From positions 1 to 64,000 of the forward strand of contig NZ_JACHLK010000003.1 of the NCBI RefSeq assembly GCF_014207955.1: a DNA stretch of 64,000 bases, in the 5' to 3' direction. The stretch is from Acidovorax soli (GTDB lineage Bacteria; Pseudomonadota; Gammaproteobacteria; Burkholderiales; Burkholderiaceae_C). The notes under the pieces are model-generated. The model worked only from the letters and a program-made list of their open reading frames with translations. It made no database searches and had not been told where the DNA came from. The position numbers and the translations under genes were made by a program. Positions 55,977 to 64,000 of the stretch are shown one piece after another. How positions within the stretch are numbered: the first letter of the stretch is position 1; the number at the start of each line of letters is the position of its first letter.

Positions 55977-56963
55977 ATGCTGTCCTCGTCCTCCCGCCTC
56001 TTGCGCGTGCTCTCCCTGCTGCAGACCCGCAGCCACTGGACCGGCCCCGAGCTGGCCGAGCGGCTGGAGATCCACCCGCGCACCCTGCGCCGCGACATCG
56101 ACCGCCTGCGCGAGCTGGGCTACCCCATCCACGCCAGCAGCGGCGTGGCCGGCGGCTATGCCTTCCGCGCCGGCCAGGCGTTGCCGCCGCTGCTGCTCGA
56201 CGACGAGGAGGCCCTGGCCGTGGCCATCGCCCTGCGCATGGCCACGGCCGGCACCGTGGGCGGGGTGGAGGAAAGCTCGCTGCGCGCCCTGGTCAAGCTC
56301 GAACAGGTGATGCCCACGCGCCTGCGCAAGCGCATCGACGCGCTGCGCTCGGCCATCCTGCCCACCGAGCACATGGGCCCCACGGTGCAGGCCGCCGCAC
56401 TCGCGGTGCTGGCCGCGGCCTGCCGCGACCAGTTGCGGGTGGCCTTCGCCTACCTGGACGCCAAGGGCCAGGCCAGCCAGCGCACGGTGGAGCCCCAGGG
56501 CCTGGTGCACACCGGCCACCGCTGGTACCTGGTGGCCTGGGACCCGGCGCGCAGCGACTGGCGCAGCTTTCGCATCGACCGCATGGTGGGCGATGCCGTG
56601 GCCGGCGCCCACTTCGCGCCACGCCCCGGGCCGGACGGGGGCGACCTCAGGGGATATGTCTCGCGCTCGGTGGCGCTGTCGCAGTTTCCGCAGCAGGCCC
56701 GCGTGGTGCTGCACCAGCCCCTGGCCACCATGGCGCGGCGCATTCCGGCCTCGGCCGGTGTGCTGCAGGCCCTGGACGCCGAGCGCTGCGTGCTGGCCTG
56801 CGGCGCCCACCAGCAGGGCACCCTGGTGTACTGGCTGCTGGCGCTGCAGGTGGAGTTCGAGGTGCTGGAGCCACCCAGCCTGCGCGAGTACCTGCGGGAA
56901 GCCACCGAGCGCGTGGCGCGCGGCCTGGCGCGTGGCTCTGGCAATATGGCGCCCTTGCCATGA
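55977..56963 (+). CDS. YafY-type transcriptional regulator (HTH + WYL domain)
   Basis: A 328-residue regulator. The N-terminal HTH (residues 5-55, LLRVLSLLQTRSHWTGPELA, RTLRRDIDRLRELGYP) is of the DeoR-like type; a WYL domain follows (about 140-320, containing GHRWYLVAWDPARSDWRSFR), a ligand- or nucleic-acid-sensing fold. In Burkholderiales such regulators usually lie divergent to a GST or SDR gene they repress. The 124-base gap to the GST contains the probable operator. ATG 55977; the stop overlaps the next start. Confidence 0.9.
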   Translation: MLSSSSRLLRVLSLLQTRSHWTGPELAERLEIHPRTLRRDIDRLRELGYPIHASSGVAGGYAFRAGQALPPLLLDDEEALAVAIALRMATAGTVGGVEESSLRALVKLEQVMPTRLRKRIDALRSAILPTEHMGPTVQAAALAVLAAACRDQLRVAFAYLDAKGQASQRTVEPQGLVHTGHRWYLVAWDPARSDWRSFRIDRMVGDAVAGAHFAPRPGPDGGDLRGYVSRSVALSQFPQQARVVLHQPLATMARRIPASAGVLQALDAERCVLACGAHQQGTLVYWLLALQVEFEVLEPPSLREYLREATERVARGLARGSGNMAPLP

Positions 56964-57601
56964 ACACCATGCCCTACCCCGACCTGTTCCAGATACTGGG
57001 CCGCCCGCTCCGGCCCACGGACGCGGTGGACCCGCAGGCCATCGCCAAGGCCGAGCAGTCCCTGGACACCACCGCGCCGCAGGCGCTGCGCGCGTTCTAC
57101 CTGCTGGCCGGCAACGCGCACGACTTCACCACGGTGTACGACCAGTTCCTGCCGCCCGCCGACTGGAGCCTGCAGGAAGGCAAGCTCGTCTTTCTCGAAG
57201 AAAACCAGGACGTGGTGCGTTATGGCGTGGACTGCGGCCCCGCAGCGGGCGACGACCCGCCCGTGTGGATCACCACCACCGGCGATGCCACCGAGTGGCA
57301 CTTGGTGTGCGAGCGCTGCTCGGAGTTCATCGCCACCATGCTGGTCTGGCAATGCGGCTTCGGCGAGGCCCTGCCGCACGGCGCATCGGGCCTCGCGGGG
57401 CCCGGCACCGAAACAGCGCTGAAGGCCGGCTGGCGCTTGGTGGGCACCGTCAACGACATGCGCGCCTATGTGCAGCCCGGGCAGGTGGCCTGCCTGGTGG
57501 AATGGAGCGATGGCCTGCGTGTCTTCGTGGGCGCGCTCAGCGACGAAGCGTTGTGGGCGCTGGAAGATGCGCTGGATGTGGCGCTGGAATCCGAAGACTG
57601 A
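56960..57601 (+). CDS. SMI1/KNR4 (SUKH)-like protein
   Basis: A 213-residue cytoplasmic protein. AEQSLDTTAPQALRAFYLLA, the PADWSLQEGKLVFLEENQDV strand and YGVDCGPAAGDDPPVWI are typical of the SUKH superfamily, often immunity proteins against contact-dependent toxins or partners of ADP-ribosyl enzymes. It starts at ATG 56960 overlapping the WYL-regulator stop, so it is coexpressed with it. No toxin gene is adjacent, which makes an immunity role uncertain. Confidence 0.75.
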   Translation: MNTMPYPDLFQILGRPLRPTDAVDPQAIAKAEQSLDTTAPQALRAFYLLAGNAHDFTTVYDQFLPPADWSLQEGKLVFLEENQDVVRYGVDCGPAAGDDPPVWITTTGDATEWHLVCERCSEFIATMLVWQCGFGEALPHGASGLAGPGTETALKAGWRLVGTVNDMRAYVQPGQVACLVEWSDGLRVFVGALSDEALWALEDALDVALESED

Positions 57602-57605
57602 GCCG

Positions 57606-58169
57606 CTACGCCAGAAGGCAGGCCAACACCTTGGCCAGCAGATCGTGCACATCGGCGGCCGGCACGGCCCCGGGCAATTGCACGCCGCCGTAGAGCTCGA
57701 ACACCGGCTTGCCCCACTTGAGGCCCAGGGCCATCTCCGACAGGGTGCCCAGGTTGCTGCCGATGGCCACCAGGCAGACACCGCTGCGCGCAACGATGGC
57801 GTTGCGCATCTCGCCCATGCCGGTGGGCACGGCCACGCTGAGCCATTCATTGGCATTGGCGTCGTCGTCCTCGGGCAGGATGCCAACGGCCATGCCGCCG
57901 GCCTCGGTGGCACCGCGCGACGCGGCCGCCATCACCCCGCCGCGCCCGCCGCAGATGATCACCATGCCCGCGCCGGCCAGCGCATGCGCCACGGCGTGGG
58001 CGGCCGCGCACTCGGCCACGCCTGCGTCACCCGGCCCGATCACGGCCACGGGCTGGCGGTGGCGCCCGGGGCCCTGCTGCCTCAGGGCCAGGCGCTGCAG
58101 CGCCTGCAGCACCGGCTCCGGCCAGGTTTCAATGGCCTGCACGGCGCTCGCGTTGTCGCGTAAAGACAT
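57606..58169 (-). CDS. LOG-like / TIGR00725-type nucleotide-binding protein
   Basis: A 187-residue SLOG-fold protein: VAVIGPGDAG, VIICGGRGGVMAAASRGA (GGxGG loop), PTGMGEMRNAIV and GSNLGTLSEMAL. The last replaces the PGGxGTxxE of cytokinin-activating LOG phosphoribohydrolases, so it belongs to the TIGR00725-like group of unknown function rather than being a true LOG. The ATG at 58169 lies 41 bases inside the end of the ABC permease gene. It may be the last gene of that transporter operon. Confidence 0.8.
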   Translation of the reverse strand: MSLRDNASAVQAIETWPEPVLQALQRLALRQQGPGRHRQPVAVIGPGDAGVAECAAAHAVAHALAGAGMVIICGGRGGVMAAASRGATEAGGMAVGILPEDDDANANEWLSVAVPTGMGEMRNAIVARSGVCLVAIGSNLGTLSEMALGLKWGKPVFELYGGVQLPGAVPAADVHDLLAKVLACLLA

Positions 58170-58941
58170 CACCCACTCCCATCACCACCACACACACCAC
58201 CATCAGCACCAGCGACAGGGCCGCCGCCACCGCAAAATCCGACCCGCCATCGCTGACCTGCGCCAGCAGCATCAGCGGCAGGATGTTGAGCTGCGTGCCC
58301 ACCAGCGCCAGCGCCGTGCCATAGGTGCCCATGGCGATCGCGGCCACCATGCAGGCGTTGGACAGCACCGAGGGCGCCACCTCGGGCACCACCGTGTCCC
58401 AGAAGGCCCGTGCGCGCGAGGCCCCCAGCGTGCGCGCGGCCTGCGCGGGACGCAGGTCCAGGTTGGCGAACACCGGGTACAGCGACAGCGCCACGCGCGG
58501 GATCAGGTAATAGGCATAGGCCACGCCCAGGCCCGAGACGCTGTAGATCCAGCTGCCGATCACCGCCGGGTCACCGCCCAGGCCCGCCAGCAGCTGCGTG
58601 ACAAAGCCCGCCCGCCCGAACGCCAGGATGAAGCCGTAGGCGATCACCAGGCCCGAGAAGGCCAGCGGCAGGCCCAGCAAGGCCATCATCCACTGGCGCC
58701 GCGCCGCGGGCTGGCGTGCCAGCTCGATCGCAATGCAGGTGCCCACCAGCGCCGACACGGCGCCCGCCGCCAGCCCCAGCGCCAGCGTGTTGCGCAGCGC
58801 GCCCAGGAACAGCGGGTTGCCGAACAGCCGCCCGAAAGCGCTGGCGCCATCGCCAAAGGCCTCGGGCAGCAGCGCGGCCAGCGGCACCGCAAAGAAGAGC
58901 GCCATGAAGGCCCATGCGGGCCAGGCGCCAAAGCGTCGCAT
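58129..58941 (-). CDS. ABC transporter permease
   Basis: A 270-residue permease with six hydrophobic segments and the cytoplasmic EAA loop (QAARTLGASRARAFWDTVVP, near residues 170-190). It belongs to the type of permease that pairs with periplasmic binding proteins for iron, 2-aminoethylphosphonate or thiamine. It starts 15 bases after the binding-protein gene. Together with the permease at 61111-61887 it would form the membrane part of the importer. Confidence 0.9.
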   Translation of the reverse strand: MRRFGAWPAWAFMALFFAVPLAALLPEAFGDGASAFGRLFGNPLFLGALRNTLALGLAAGAVSALVGTCIAIELARQPAARRQWMMALLGLPLAFSGLVIAYGFILAFGRAGFVTQLLAGLGGDPAVIGSWIYSVSGLGVAYAYYLIPRVALSLYPVFANLDLRPAQAARTLGASRARAFWDTVVPEVAPSVLSNACMVAAIAMGTYGTALALVGTQLNILPLMLLAQVSDGGSDFAVAAALSLVLMVVCVVVMGVGDVFTRQRERRAGH

Positions 58942-58956
58942 GCGGGCCGGCTCCCT

Positions 58957-60048
58957 TTACTTGTTGCCCAGCGCGGCCTGCGCCCACAGGCGGTCCACAT
59001 CGGCCTTGCGCTCGGAGGCTTTCACCACGTCGAGCGGGCGGATCTGCGGCGCGGCCGGCATCTTGGCGGCCACGTCGGCCGCCAGCGGCGTGCCGGGCAC
59101 GGCGGGGCGCACGAAGCCCTGGGCGAACAGCGATTGGCCGGCCTCGCTCATGATGAAGTTGAGCCAGAGCTTGCCCGCATTGGGGTTGGGCCCGTTCTTC
59201 ACCAGGCTGATCGCATAGGGTGCGGCCACGCTGGCCTCCTTGGGAATGACCACTTCCACCGCATCGCCCATGCCATCCACGTGCTTGGCCTTGAGGCCGT
59301 CGTTCTCGTAGCTGATCCACACGGGGATCTCGCCCTTGAGGAACTTGGCGTAGGGCGTGGTGCCTTCCACGCGCAGCACATTGCCGGCCGCATGCAGCTT
59401 GCCCAGGTAGTCGGTGCCGGGCTGCACGTTGTCCACGCCGCCGCCATTGGCATACGCCGCCGCAAAGGTCAGCACCTGGCCGATGCCGGTGGAGCGCGGG
59501 TCCAGGTAGACCACGGTGTTCTTGAACTCGGGCTTGAGCAGGTCGGCCCAGCCCGTGGGCATGTTCTTCACCAGCTTCTTGTTGACCAGGAAGGCGATGT
59601 TCAGCGTGTGGATGGTGAACCAGCGGCCTTCGGCCTCGCGGAACACGGGCGGCAGCTTGTCGAAGTTGACAGGTTTGAAGGGCGCAACCACGTCTTTCTT
59701 CGCGGCGTCCACCGCCGAGGCGGCGAAGTAGTAGGCCGTGTCGGCCTGCGGGCGGCGCTTGGTCTTTTCCAGCGCGACCACGGTGGCGGCCGAGCCGATG
59801 TCGTTGTAGGTCAGCTCGATCTCGGGGTAGCGCTTCTTGAAATCGCGGAACAGCGACTTCCAGTTGGCCCATTCGGGGCCGGTGTCGAAGGAGACGCACA
59901 GGCCCTCCTTCTGCGCCTCGGCGTACAAGGCCTTTTCGCCCGCATAGAGCTCGGGGCCGTCGAAGGCAAAGGCGGTGCGGGCGGCGAGCGTCGCGAATGA
60001 CAGTGCTGGCAGTGCGCCGGCGGCCTGGATCAGTTGTCTGCGTTGCAT
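58957..60048 (-). CDS. ABC transporter substrate-binding protein
   Basis: A 363-residue periplasmic binding protein of the AfuA/PhnS-type class. The signal sequence begins MQRRQLIQAAGALPALSFA with a twin-arginine-like RRxLI and ends near AFA. The mature part includes SFDTGPEWANWKSLFRDFKK and LTFAAAYANGGG. Related proteins bind iron, putrescine-like compounds or 2-aminoethylphosphonate; the ligand cannot be fixed from the sequence. It lies between ATPase and permease in one operon (37- and 15-base gaps). Confidence 0.88.
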   Translation of the reverse strand: MQRRQLIQAAGALPALSFATLAARTAFAFDGPELYAGEKALYAEAQKEGLCVSFDTGPEWANWKSLFRDFKKRYPEIELTYNDIGSAATVVALEKTKRRPQADTAYYFAASAVDAAKKDVVAPFKPVNFDKLPPVFREAEGRWFTIHTLNIAFLVNKKLVKNMPTGWADLLKPEFKNTVVYLDPRSTGIGQVLTFAAAYANGGGVDNVQPGTDYLGKLHAAGNVLRVEGTTPYAKFLKGEIPVWISYENDGLKAKHVDGMGDAVEVVIPKEASVAAPYAISLVKNGPNPNAGKLWLNFIMSEAGQSLFAQGFVRPAVPGTPLAADVAAKMPAAPQIRPLDVVKASERKADVDRLWAQAALGNK

Positions 60049-60085
60049 GGTGAAAGCTCCTCGATGGGATGGTTTGGGAGGGAAG

Positions 60086-61114
60086 TCAGAGGTCGAGCAG
60101 GCGGATGTGCTCGGGGGCAATGGCAATCGCTTCGGCCGCCGGCCGAGCCGACTCGGCGAGGAAGGGCTTGCCCGCACCGGGCACCTCGAAGTCGTAGCGC
60201 GTGAGCGCGCCCAGGTAACGCTGGGCACCGGTGCGCCCTTGCAATCGGTTCACGCTGCCGGGCGCCGGGTCGGCACGCACATGCTCGGGGCGCACCATCG
60301 CGTGCAGCACCGTGCCCACGGGGCGGCTGCCTGTGTGCGCGTGGAGTTCGGCAAAGCCCAGGTCCACCCGGCCCGGCGCGCAAACCGTACAGGGCAGGAT
60401 GGTGGACAGGCCCACGAATTCGGCGACCGCGCGGCTGGCGGGCTGCTCGTACAACTCGCGCGGCGTGGCGATCTGCAAGAGGCGCCCATCCTTGAGCATG
60501 GCCACGCGATCGGCCATGACCAGGGCCTCCTCCTGGTCGTGCGTGACCAGCAAGGTGGTGGCGCCAAAGCGCTGCTGGATGGCGCGGATCTCGTCGCGCA
60601 GGTGGCCGCGCACGCTGGCATCGAGGGCCGAGAGCGGTTCGTCAAGCAGCAGGGCCTGCGGGTCGATGGCCAGGGCCCGCGCCAGCGCCACGCGCTGCTG
60701 CTGCCCACCCGAGAGCTGGCCAATGCCGCGCTGTGCGTAGCCCGAAAGGCCGACGATGCCGAGCAGCTCCTGCGCGCGCCGGTGGCGCTCGGCCACGGGC
60801 ACCTTGCGCAGTTTGAGGCCATAGGCCACGTTGTCCAGCACCGACAGGTGCGGGAACAGCGCATAGTTCTGGAACACCATGCCCATGCGGCGCTGGTGCA
60901 CGGGCATGGCCGACATGTCCTGCCCGCCGAAGACGATGCGGCCCGTGTGGCCGGTTGTGAGGCCCGACACCAGCTTGAGCAGCGTGGACTTGCCCGAGCC
61001 GCTGGGCCCGATCACGGCCACCAGTTCGCCGGCACGCACGTCCAGAGAGACTTCGTGCAGGCCATGCGTGCTGCCAGGGTAGCGGTAGCTGACGTTGTCG
61101 AGGACGAGGCTCAT
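60086..61114 (-). CDS. ABC transporter ATP-binding protein
   Basis: A 342-residue ATPase of the PotA/FbpC type: Walker A GPSGSGKST (near residue 36), Q loop FQNYALFP, signature LSGGQQQRVALARAL, Walker B LLLDEPLSALD, His loop VTHDQ. The last 100 residues form a TOBE regulatory domain (VRPEHVRA). Its ATG overlaps the stop of the first permease by four bases. It energises the import. Confidence 0.95.
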   Translation of the reverse strand: MSLVLDNVSYRYPGSTHGLHEVSLDVRAGELVAVIGPSGSGKSTLLKLVSGLTTGHTGRIVFGGQDMSAMPVHQRRMGMVFQNYALFPHLSVLDNVAYGLKLRKVPVAERHRRAQELLGIVGLSGYAQRGIGQLSGGQQQRVALARALAIDPQALLLDEPLSALDASVRGHLRDEIRAIQQRFGATTLLVTHDQEEALVMADRVAMLKDGRLLQIATPRELYEQPASRAVAEFVGLSTILPCTVCAPGRVDLGFAELHAHTGSRPVGTVLHAMVRPEHVRADPAPGSVNRLQGRTGAQRYLGALTRYDFEVPGAGKPFLAESARPAAEAIAIAPEHIRLLDL

Positions 61115-61887
61115 GGCTGGTCTTTGCGGGCTTGGACGAGGGAAGAAGACAACAGGGCCGATGCACCCGCCAGCACCAGCAGGACCACCGTGGCGGCGCA
61201 GGCAAAGCCCGTGGCGCCGTAGAAGGCCTGCAGCAGCACGACGGGGTAGGTGCGGTTCTGGAAGCTGGTGAGCAGGTTGGAGACACCGAACTCGCCCACC
61301 GAGATGGCAGCCACCATCACCAGGCCGCTGAGCAGGCTCTGGCGCAGGCTGGGCAGCACGATGCCCGTGAACTGCTGCCAGCCCGAGGCGCCCAGCGTGG
61401 CCGCGGCCTGCTCCAGCCGGTGCAGGTCCAGGTGGCGCAGGTCGGCCAGCAGGGTGTTGGTAAGGTAGGGCAGCGTGAGGATGGCGTGCGCCGCGATGAG
61501 CAGCGGCATGGAGCCCAGCCAGGGCGCGAGGTCGGTGTTGAACACCACCATGTAGCCAAAGGCCAGGGTGATGGCCGGCACGGCCACGGGCATGGCGCTC
61601 ACGATGCGCGCCGCCAGGCCCCCGCCGCGTCGCGCGCCGTGGTACAGCGCATAGGCCAGCGGCAGCGCCAGCACGGTGTTGATGGCGCAGGCCGCCAGCG
61701 CCACCACCAGGCTGCTCACGAAGGCCTTGCGGAACGAGCTGTCCAGCCACAGGTCCTGGTACCACTGGCCGGTGGCGCCGCTGGGCAAGAGCGTATTGGT
61801 CCAGCTGCCGCCCACGCTGCCCACCAGCAACAGTGCGATGGGCAGCAGCAGGTACAGGCCGTAGACGAGGGAAATACCGCGGATCAC
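61111..61887 (-). CDS. ABC transporter permease, first gene of operon
   Basis: A 258-residue permease, six membrane segments, EAA loop QAAATLGASGWQQFTGIVLP (near residues 160-180). GTG start at 61887 with GGAG eight bases upstream; no ATG gives the right N-terminus. The upstream 23 bases lead directly into a 112-bp inverted-repeat element that separates this gene from the divergent LysR regulator and its probable operator. Confidence 0.9.
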   Translation of the reverse strand: MIRGISLVYGLYLLLPIALLLVGSVGGSWTNTLLPSGATGQWYQDLWLDSSFRKAFVSSLVVALAACAINTVLALPLAYALYHGARRGGGLAARIVSAMPVAVPAITLAFGYMVVFNTDLAPWLGSMPLLIAAHAILTLPYLTNTLLADLRHLDLHRLEQAAATLGASGWQQFTGIVLPSLRQSLLSGLVMVAAISVGEFGVSNLLTSFQNRTYPVVLLQAFYGATGFACAATVVLLVLAGASALLSSSLVQARKDQP

Positions 61888-61909
61888 CTTGTTGTCTCCA
61901 ATGTCCTGA

Positions 61910-62021
61910 GAGCGGCCAACAAAACTCTTCTGGCGTCGTTGCCGCGTCTTGTCGTACTACCCGTACTGCCTGCGACGCAGCGCCTGGCCAGAACCGCTTC
62001 GCTGAGTTTTGTTATCCGCTC
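61910..62021. repeat. 112-bp inverted-repeat element (MITE-like)
   Basis: The outer arms are GAGCGGCCAACAAAACTC (61910-61927) and GAGTTTTGTTATCCGCTC (62004-62021), complementary at 16 of 18 positions. Further nested arms are TTCTGGC (61928-61934) / GCCAGAA (61987-61993) and GCGTCG (61933-61938) / CGACGC (61973-61978). The whole would fold into one long hairpin. No coding frame. From memory, similar sequences recur between genes in Comamonadaceae genomes; not checked. Confidence 0.65.
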
Positions 62022-62089
62022 CAATTGCCGGCATACTTTCCGGATACGCAACTGTCGATTCACACCTCTTGCTGCGATGGCCGAATTTT

Positions 62090-62110
62090 ATGAACCAACA
62101 CGGTTTTCAT
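62090..62110 (+). promoter_or_regulatory. Candidate LysR-type binding site
   Basis: ATGAA-N11-TTCAT is an interrupted dyad with the T-N11-A core of LysR boxes, 104 bases before the lysR start. The ABC-transporter operon starts 203 bases to the left, on the other side of the inverted-repeat element. Confidence 0.5.
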
Positions 62111-62213
62111 GGGTGAATCATGGAACACAACACTTGAGCGATTGGAAAATGTTTTTCACTACAACGTCATCAAGACGCGCTAGCGTGGACGGGTTGTGCA
62201 AGGAGCGCCAGGC

Positions 62214-63125
62214 ATGAAGCGCGACTGCCCCACCATCCAGGAACTGCTGGCCTTTGACGCCGTTGCGCGCCACCAGAGCATCACTTTGGCGTCGGGTGCG
62301 CTGTGCATCACGGCCAGCGCCGTGAGCAAGCAGGTGGCGGGGTTGGAGGCCTTTCTAGGCCGCCAGCTGCTGCAGAAGAACGGGCGCGGCGTGGAGCTCA
62401 CGCCCCAGGGCCGCGTGTACTGGCAGAAGATCTCGGGCGGGCTGCGCACCATCGAGGCCGCGACCTTCGAGGCGCGCTCGGGTGATGCCGGGGCGGGCCT
62501 GCTCACGCTGGCCAGCGTGCCCACCTTTCTCACCAAATGGCTGATCCCCCGGCTGCCGGCCTTCAGCCAGCAAAGCCGCCATGTGATGCTGAGCTTCAGC
62601 CGCCACCTGGAGCCCAGCGACGGCATTCCCGCCGGGGTGGACGCCGCCATCCGCTACGGACCCGACGGCTGGCCGGGGGTGGTGTCGGAGTACATCGCGG
62701 GGCGCGAGTTCGTGCTCATCGTGGCGCGCAGCCTGGTCGAGGGGCGCCACCGCATCGCCCAGCCCACCGACATCCTGGGCCACACCCTGCTGCACCACGA
62801 GGGCGCGCCCACGGCCTGGCGCCAGTGGGCCACCCAGCACGGCGTGCCCGAGGTACAGACCCTGGCGGGCCCGCGCTTCGCCCAGTATTCGGCCCTGATC
62901 CAGGCCGCACTCAACGGCCTGGGCATCGGCCTGGTGCCCGCCCTGCTGGTGCAAAAAGAGAGGGCCGAGGGCGCCTTGCTCAGCCCCTGCGGCAGCCCGG
63001 TGCGTGTGGACCAGGGCCACTACCTGTGCTACCGGCCCGACCGGCTGGACCTGCCGGCGTTTGCGGCCTTCCGCACATGGTTGCTCCACGAAGGCGCGCA
63101 GTCGCGCGGGGGCAGCACGGAATGA
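62214..63125 (+). CDS. LysR-family transcriptional regulator
   Basis: A 303-residue LysR regulator. The HTH is residues 5-65 (LLAFDAVARHQSITLASGAL, TASAVSKQVAGLEAFLGRQL), followed by the two-lobed coinducer-binding domain; the GcvA-like DNA-binding part has ITASAVSKQV. AAGGAG eight bases before ATG 62214. It is divergent from the ABC importer and is the natural candidate for its regulator. The stop overlaps the next start (ATGA). Confidence 0.93.
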   Translation: MKRDCPTIQELLAFDAVARHQSITLASGALCITASAVSKQVAGLEAFLGRQLLQKNGRGVELTPQGRVYWQKISGGLRTIEAATFEARSGDAGAGLLTLASVPTFLTKWLIPRLPAFSQQSRHVMLSFSRHLEPSDGIPAGVDAAIRYGPDGWPGVVSEYIAGREFVLIVARSLVEGRHRIAQPTDILGHTLLHHEGAPTAWRQWATQHGVPEVQTLAGPRFAQYSALIQAALNGLGIGLVPALLVQKERAEGALLSPCGSPVRVDQGHYLCYRPDRLDLPAFAAFRTWLLHEGAQSRGGSTE

Positions 63126-63802
63126 CCGCACCGAACATCCACTGGACACCCTTGCTGCGCACCCTGTGCGAAGAACTGACCCGGGAGGGCGGCAACCACA
63201 CCTTGTTGCTCTACGGGTCACGGGCCGACGGCACCGCGGACGAGGACAGCGACTACGACATCGCCGCCTTTGGCCCGCGCGACAGCACAGGCCGTGACAC
63301 GCGCACCATCGACGGCACGTTTCTTGACGTATTCCTCTACCCGGAATCGGCGCTGACGCAGCCCGGCCCTGAATGGCTCAAGCTGCGCGGCAGCGTGGTG
63401 CTGCTGCAGCGGGGACAGGAGGCGGATCGATTCCTGCAGGGGCTGGCTGCCGTCTTCACGCAAGGCCCGCCCCCGCTGCCCGCCGACGAGATCGGCGCGC
63501 GCACCACCTGGGCCTGGAAGATGGCGGCCCGCATGGAGCGCGGCGATGCCGAAGGCCACTACCGCCGTGCCTGGCTGCTGACCGCCTTGCTCGAAGACTA
63601 CTTCGCCCTGCGCAGGCAGTGGTTCGAGGGGCCCAAGAAAGCCCTGCAATGGCTCCAGGCACACGACCCCGAGACGGCGCTCGCACTGCAGGCCGCCTTG
63701 CGCCCGGATGCCTCGCATGCCAGCATCCGCCAGGCGGTGGCCCGCGTGGCAGGCCCCTGGCCAGGCAGACACCCAACCCCAGGAGGCAATCCATGCCCGT
63801 GA
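63122..63802 (+). CDS. Nucleotidyltransferase-domain protein
   Basis: A 226-residue protein with a polymerase-beta-type nucleotidyltransferase motif near residue 31 (LLYGSRADGTADEDSDYDIA: GS...DxD), then TFLDVFLY with the third acidic residue, and a helical C-terminal half. It resembles MNT or kanamycin-nucleotidyltransferase-like proteins that adenylylate proteins or small molecules. Translation is coupled to lysR by a four-base overlap. No HEPN partner gene is seen, but the helical C-terminal half could itself be the partner domain. Confidence 0.82.
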   Translation: MTAPNIHWTPLLRTLCEELTREGGNHTLLLYGSRADGTADEDSDYDIAAFGPRDSTGRDTRTIDGTFLDVFLYPESALTQPGPEWLKLRGSVVLLQRGQEADRFLQGLAAVFTQGPPPLPADEIGARTTWAWKMAARMERGDAEGHYRRAWLLTALLEDYFALRRQWFEGPKKALQWLQAHDPETALALQAALRPDASHASIRQAVARVAGPWPGRHPTPGGNPCP

Positions 63803-64000
63803 GCACTGACATGGCCGGCGAGATCCGGTCCTTCTTCGATGCCTTCGTGGCGGCCTTCGCCGAATTCGACGGCCCCCTGGTGGCACAGCGCTATGCCGTG
63901 CCCTGCATCGCCGTGGAAGCGCAGGGGGCGGTACGGGCCTTCCACACAGCGCAGGACGTTGGCGGCTACTTCCAGGCCGTGCTCACCACCTACCATGGCC
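63793..64000 (+). CDS. NTF2/SnoaL-like protein, 5' part
   Basis: Sixty-nine residues before the window edge, starting at ATG 63793 with AGGAGG seven bases upstream; it overlaps the end of the nucleotidyltransferase gene by 10 bases. EIRSFFDAFVAAFAEFDGPL and VAQRYAVPCIAVEAQGAVRA fit the N-terminal helix and first strands of an NTF2-like fold. The rest, and the function, lie outside the window. Confidence 0.72.
   Translation, partial: MPVSTDMAGEIRSFFDAFVAAFAEFDGPLVAQRYAVPCIAVEAQGAVRAFHTAQDVGGYFQAVLTTYHG

Noticed and set aside
61888..62213. tRNA or small RNA gene in the 326-base divergent gap
   Set aside because: The structure is explained by the inverted-repeat element; no cloverleaf or promoter-terminator pair.

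Overview
The window looks like chromosomal DNA of a Comamonadaceae-type betaproteobacterium (Acidovorax/Delftia-like). It is uniformly GC-rich with strong G/C third-position bias, carries a Bug/TctC-type solute receptor and an hpa (homoprotocatechuate) operon of the Burkholderiales kind, and the housekeeping proteins (MutS, CysE, SuhB, TrmJ, PmbA, DarP) read as betaproteobacterial. This assignment rests on recognition of protein families and was not tested by a search. No rRNA, tRNA, CRISPR array or prophage was seen. The possible mobile traces are a C-terminal fragment at the left edge (1-78), a 112-bp inverted-repeat element (61910-62021) and an intergenic hairpin repeat (about 47838-47938).

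Layout. 1-7.7 kb: NAD(P)-binding oxidoreductase, a lipoprotein, then housekeeping genes pmbA, darP, mogA, cysE, trmJ and suhB. 7.7-16.3 kb: a three-gene minus-strand signalling operon (PAS-GGDEF-EAL, a 1,600-residue hybrid kinase with two receivers and Hpt, and a receiver-HD-GYP protein). 16.6-24.8 kb: a DUF2141 protein plus Tat-exported carotenoid-oxygenase-like enzyme, glutaminase, an MHYT-GGDEF-EAL protein and MutS. 24.8-32.5 kb: the complete lower pathway for homoprotocatechuate (hpaG1 G2 E D F H I) with a tctC-like receptor at the end and hpaR divergent at the head, separated by two operator-like sites. 32.5-33.2 kb: a type II toxin-antitoxin pair. 33.2-36.5 kb: two alpha/beta hydrolases around an Anbu-type proteasome homologue.

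36.7-47.6 kb: a plus-strand run of a CruF-like (DUF422) membrane protein, an Lcp/DUF2236 haem-oxygenase-like protein, three tandem paralogous 7TMR-DISM-GGDEF cyclases and a berberine-bridge-type flavoenzyme, then a minus-strand PAS-GGDEF gene. 47.9-53.9 kb: uppP, and divergently a cluster of small membrane proteins (DUF2306, DUF6622-like, two 2TM proteins), a secreted dienelactone-hydrolase-like protein and a LytS/LytTR two-component pair. Three helically phased direct repeats lie in front of that cluster and are good candidates for the LytTR operator. 53.9-64 kb: a putative Na+/H+ antiporter behind a structured leader, a GST, a WYL regulator with a SUKH-like protein, an iron/phosphonate-type ABC importer with a LOG-like protein, a divergent LysR regulator, a nucleotidyltransferase and the start of an NTF2-like gene.

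Two themes stand out. First, cyclic-di-GMP signalling is very dense: seven genes with GGDEF, EAL or HD-GYP domains lie in about 40 kb. Second, there are compact, poorly described gene neighbourhoods: the DUF422-Lcp-3xGGDEF operon and the LytTR-linked membrane-protein cluster. These are the best candidates for undescribed systems.
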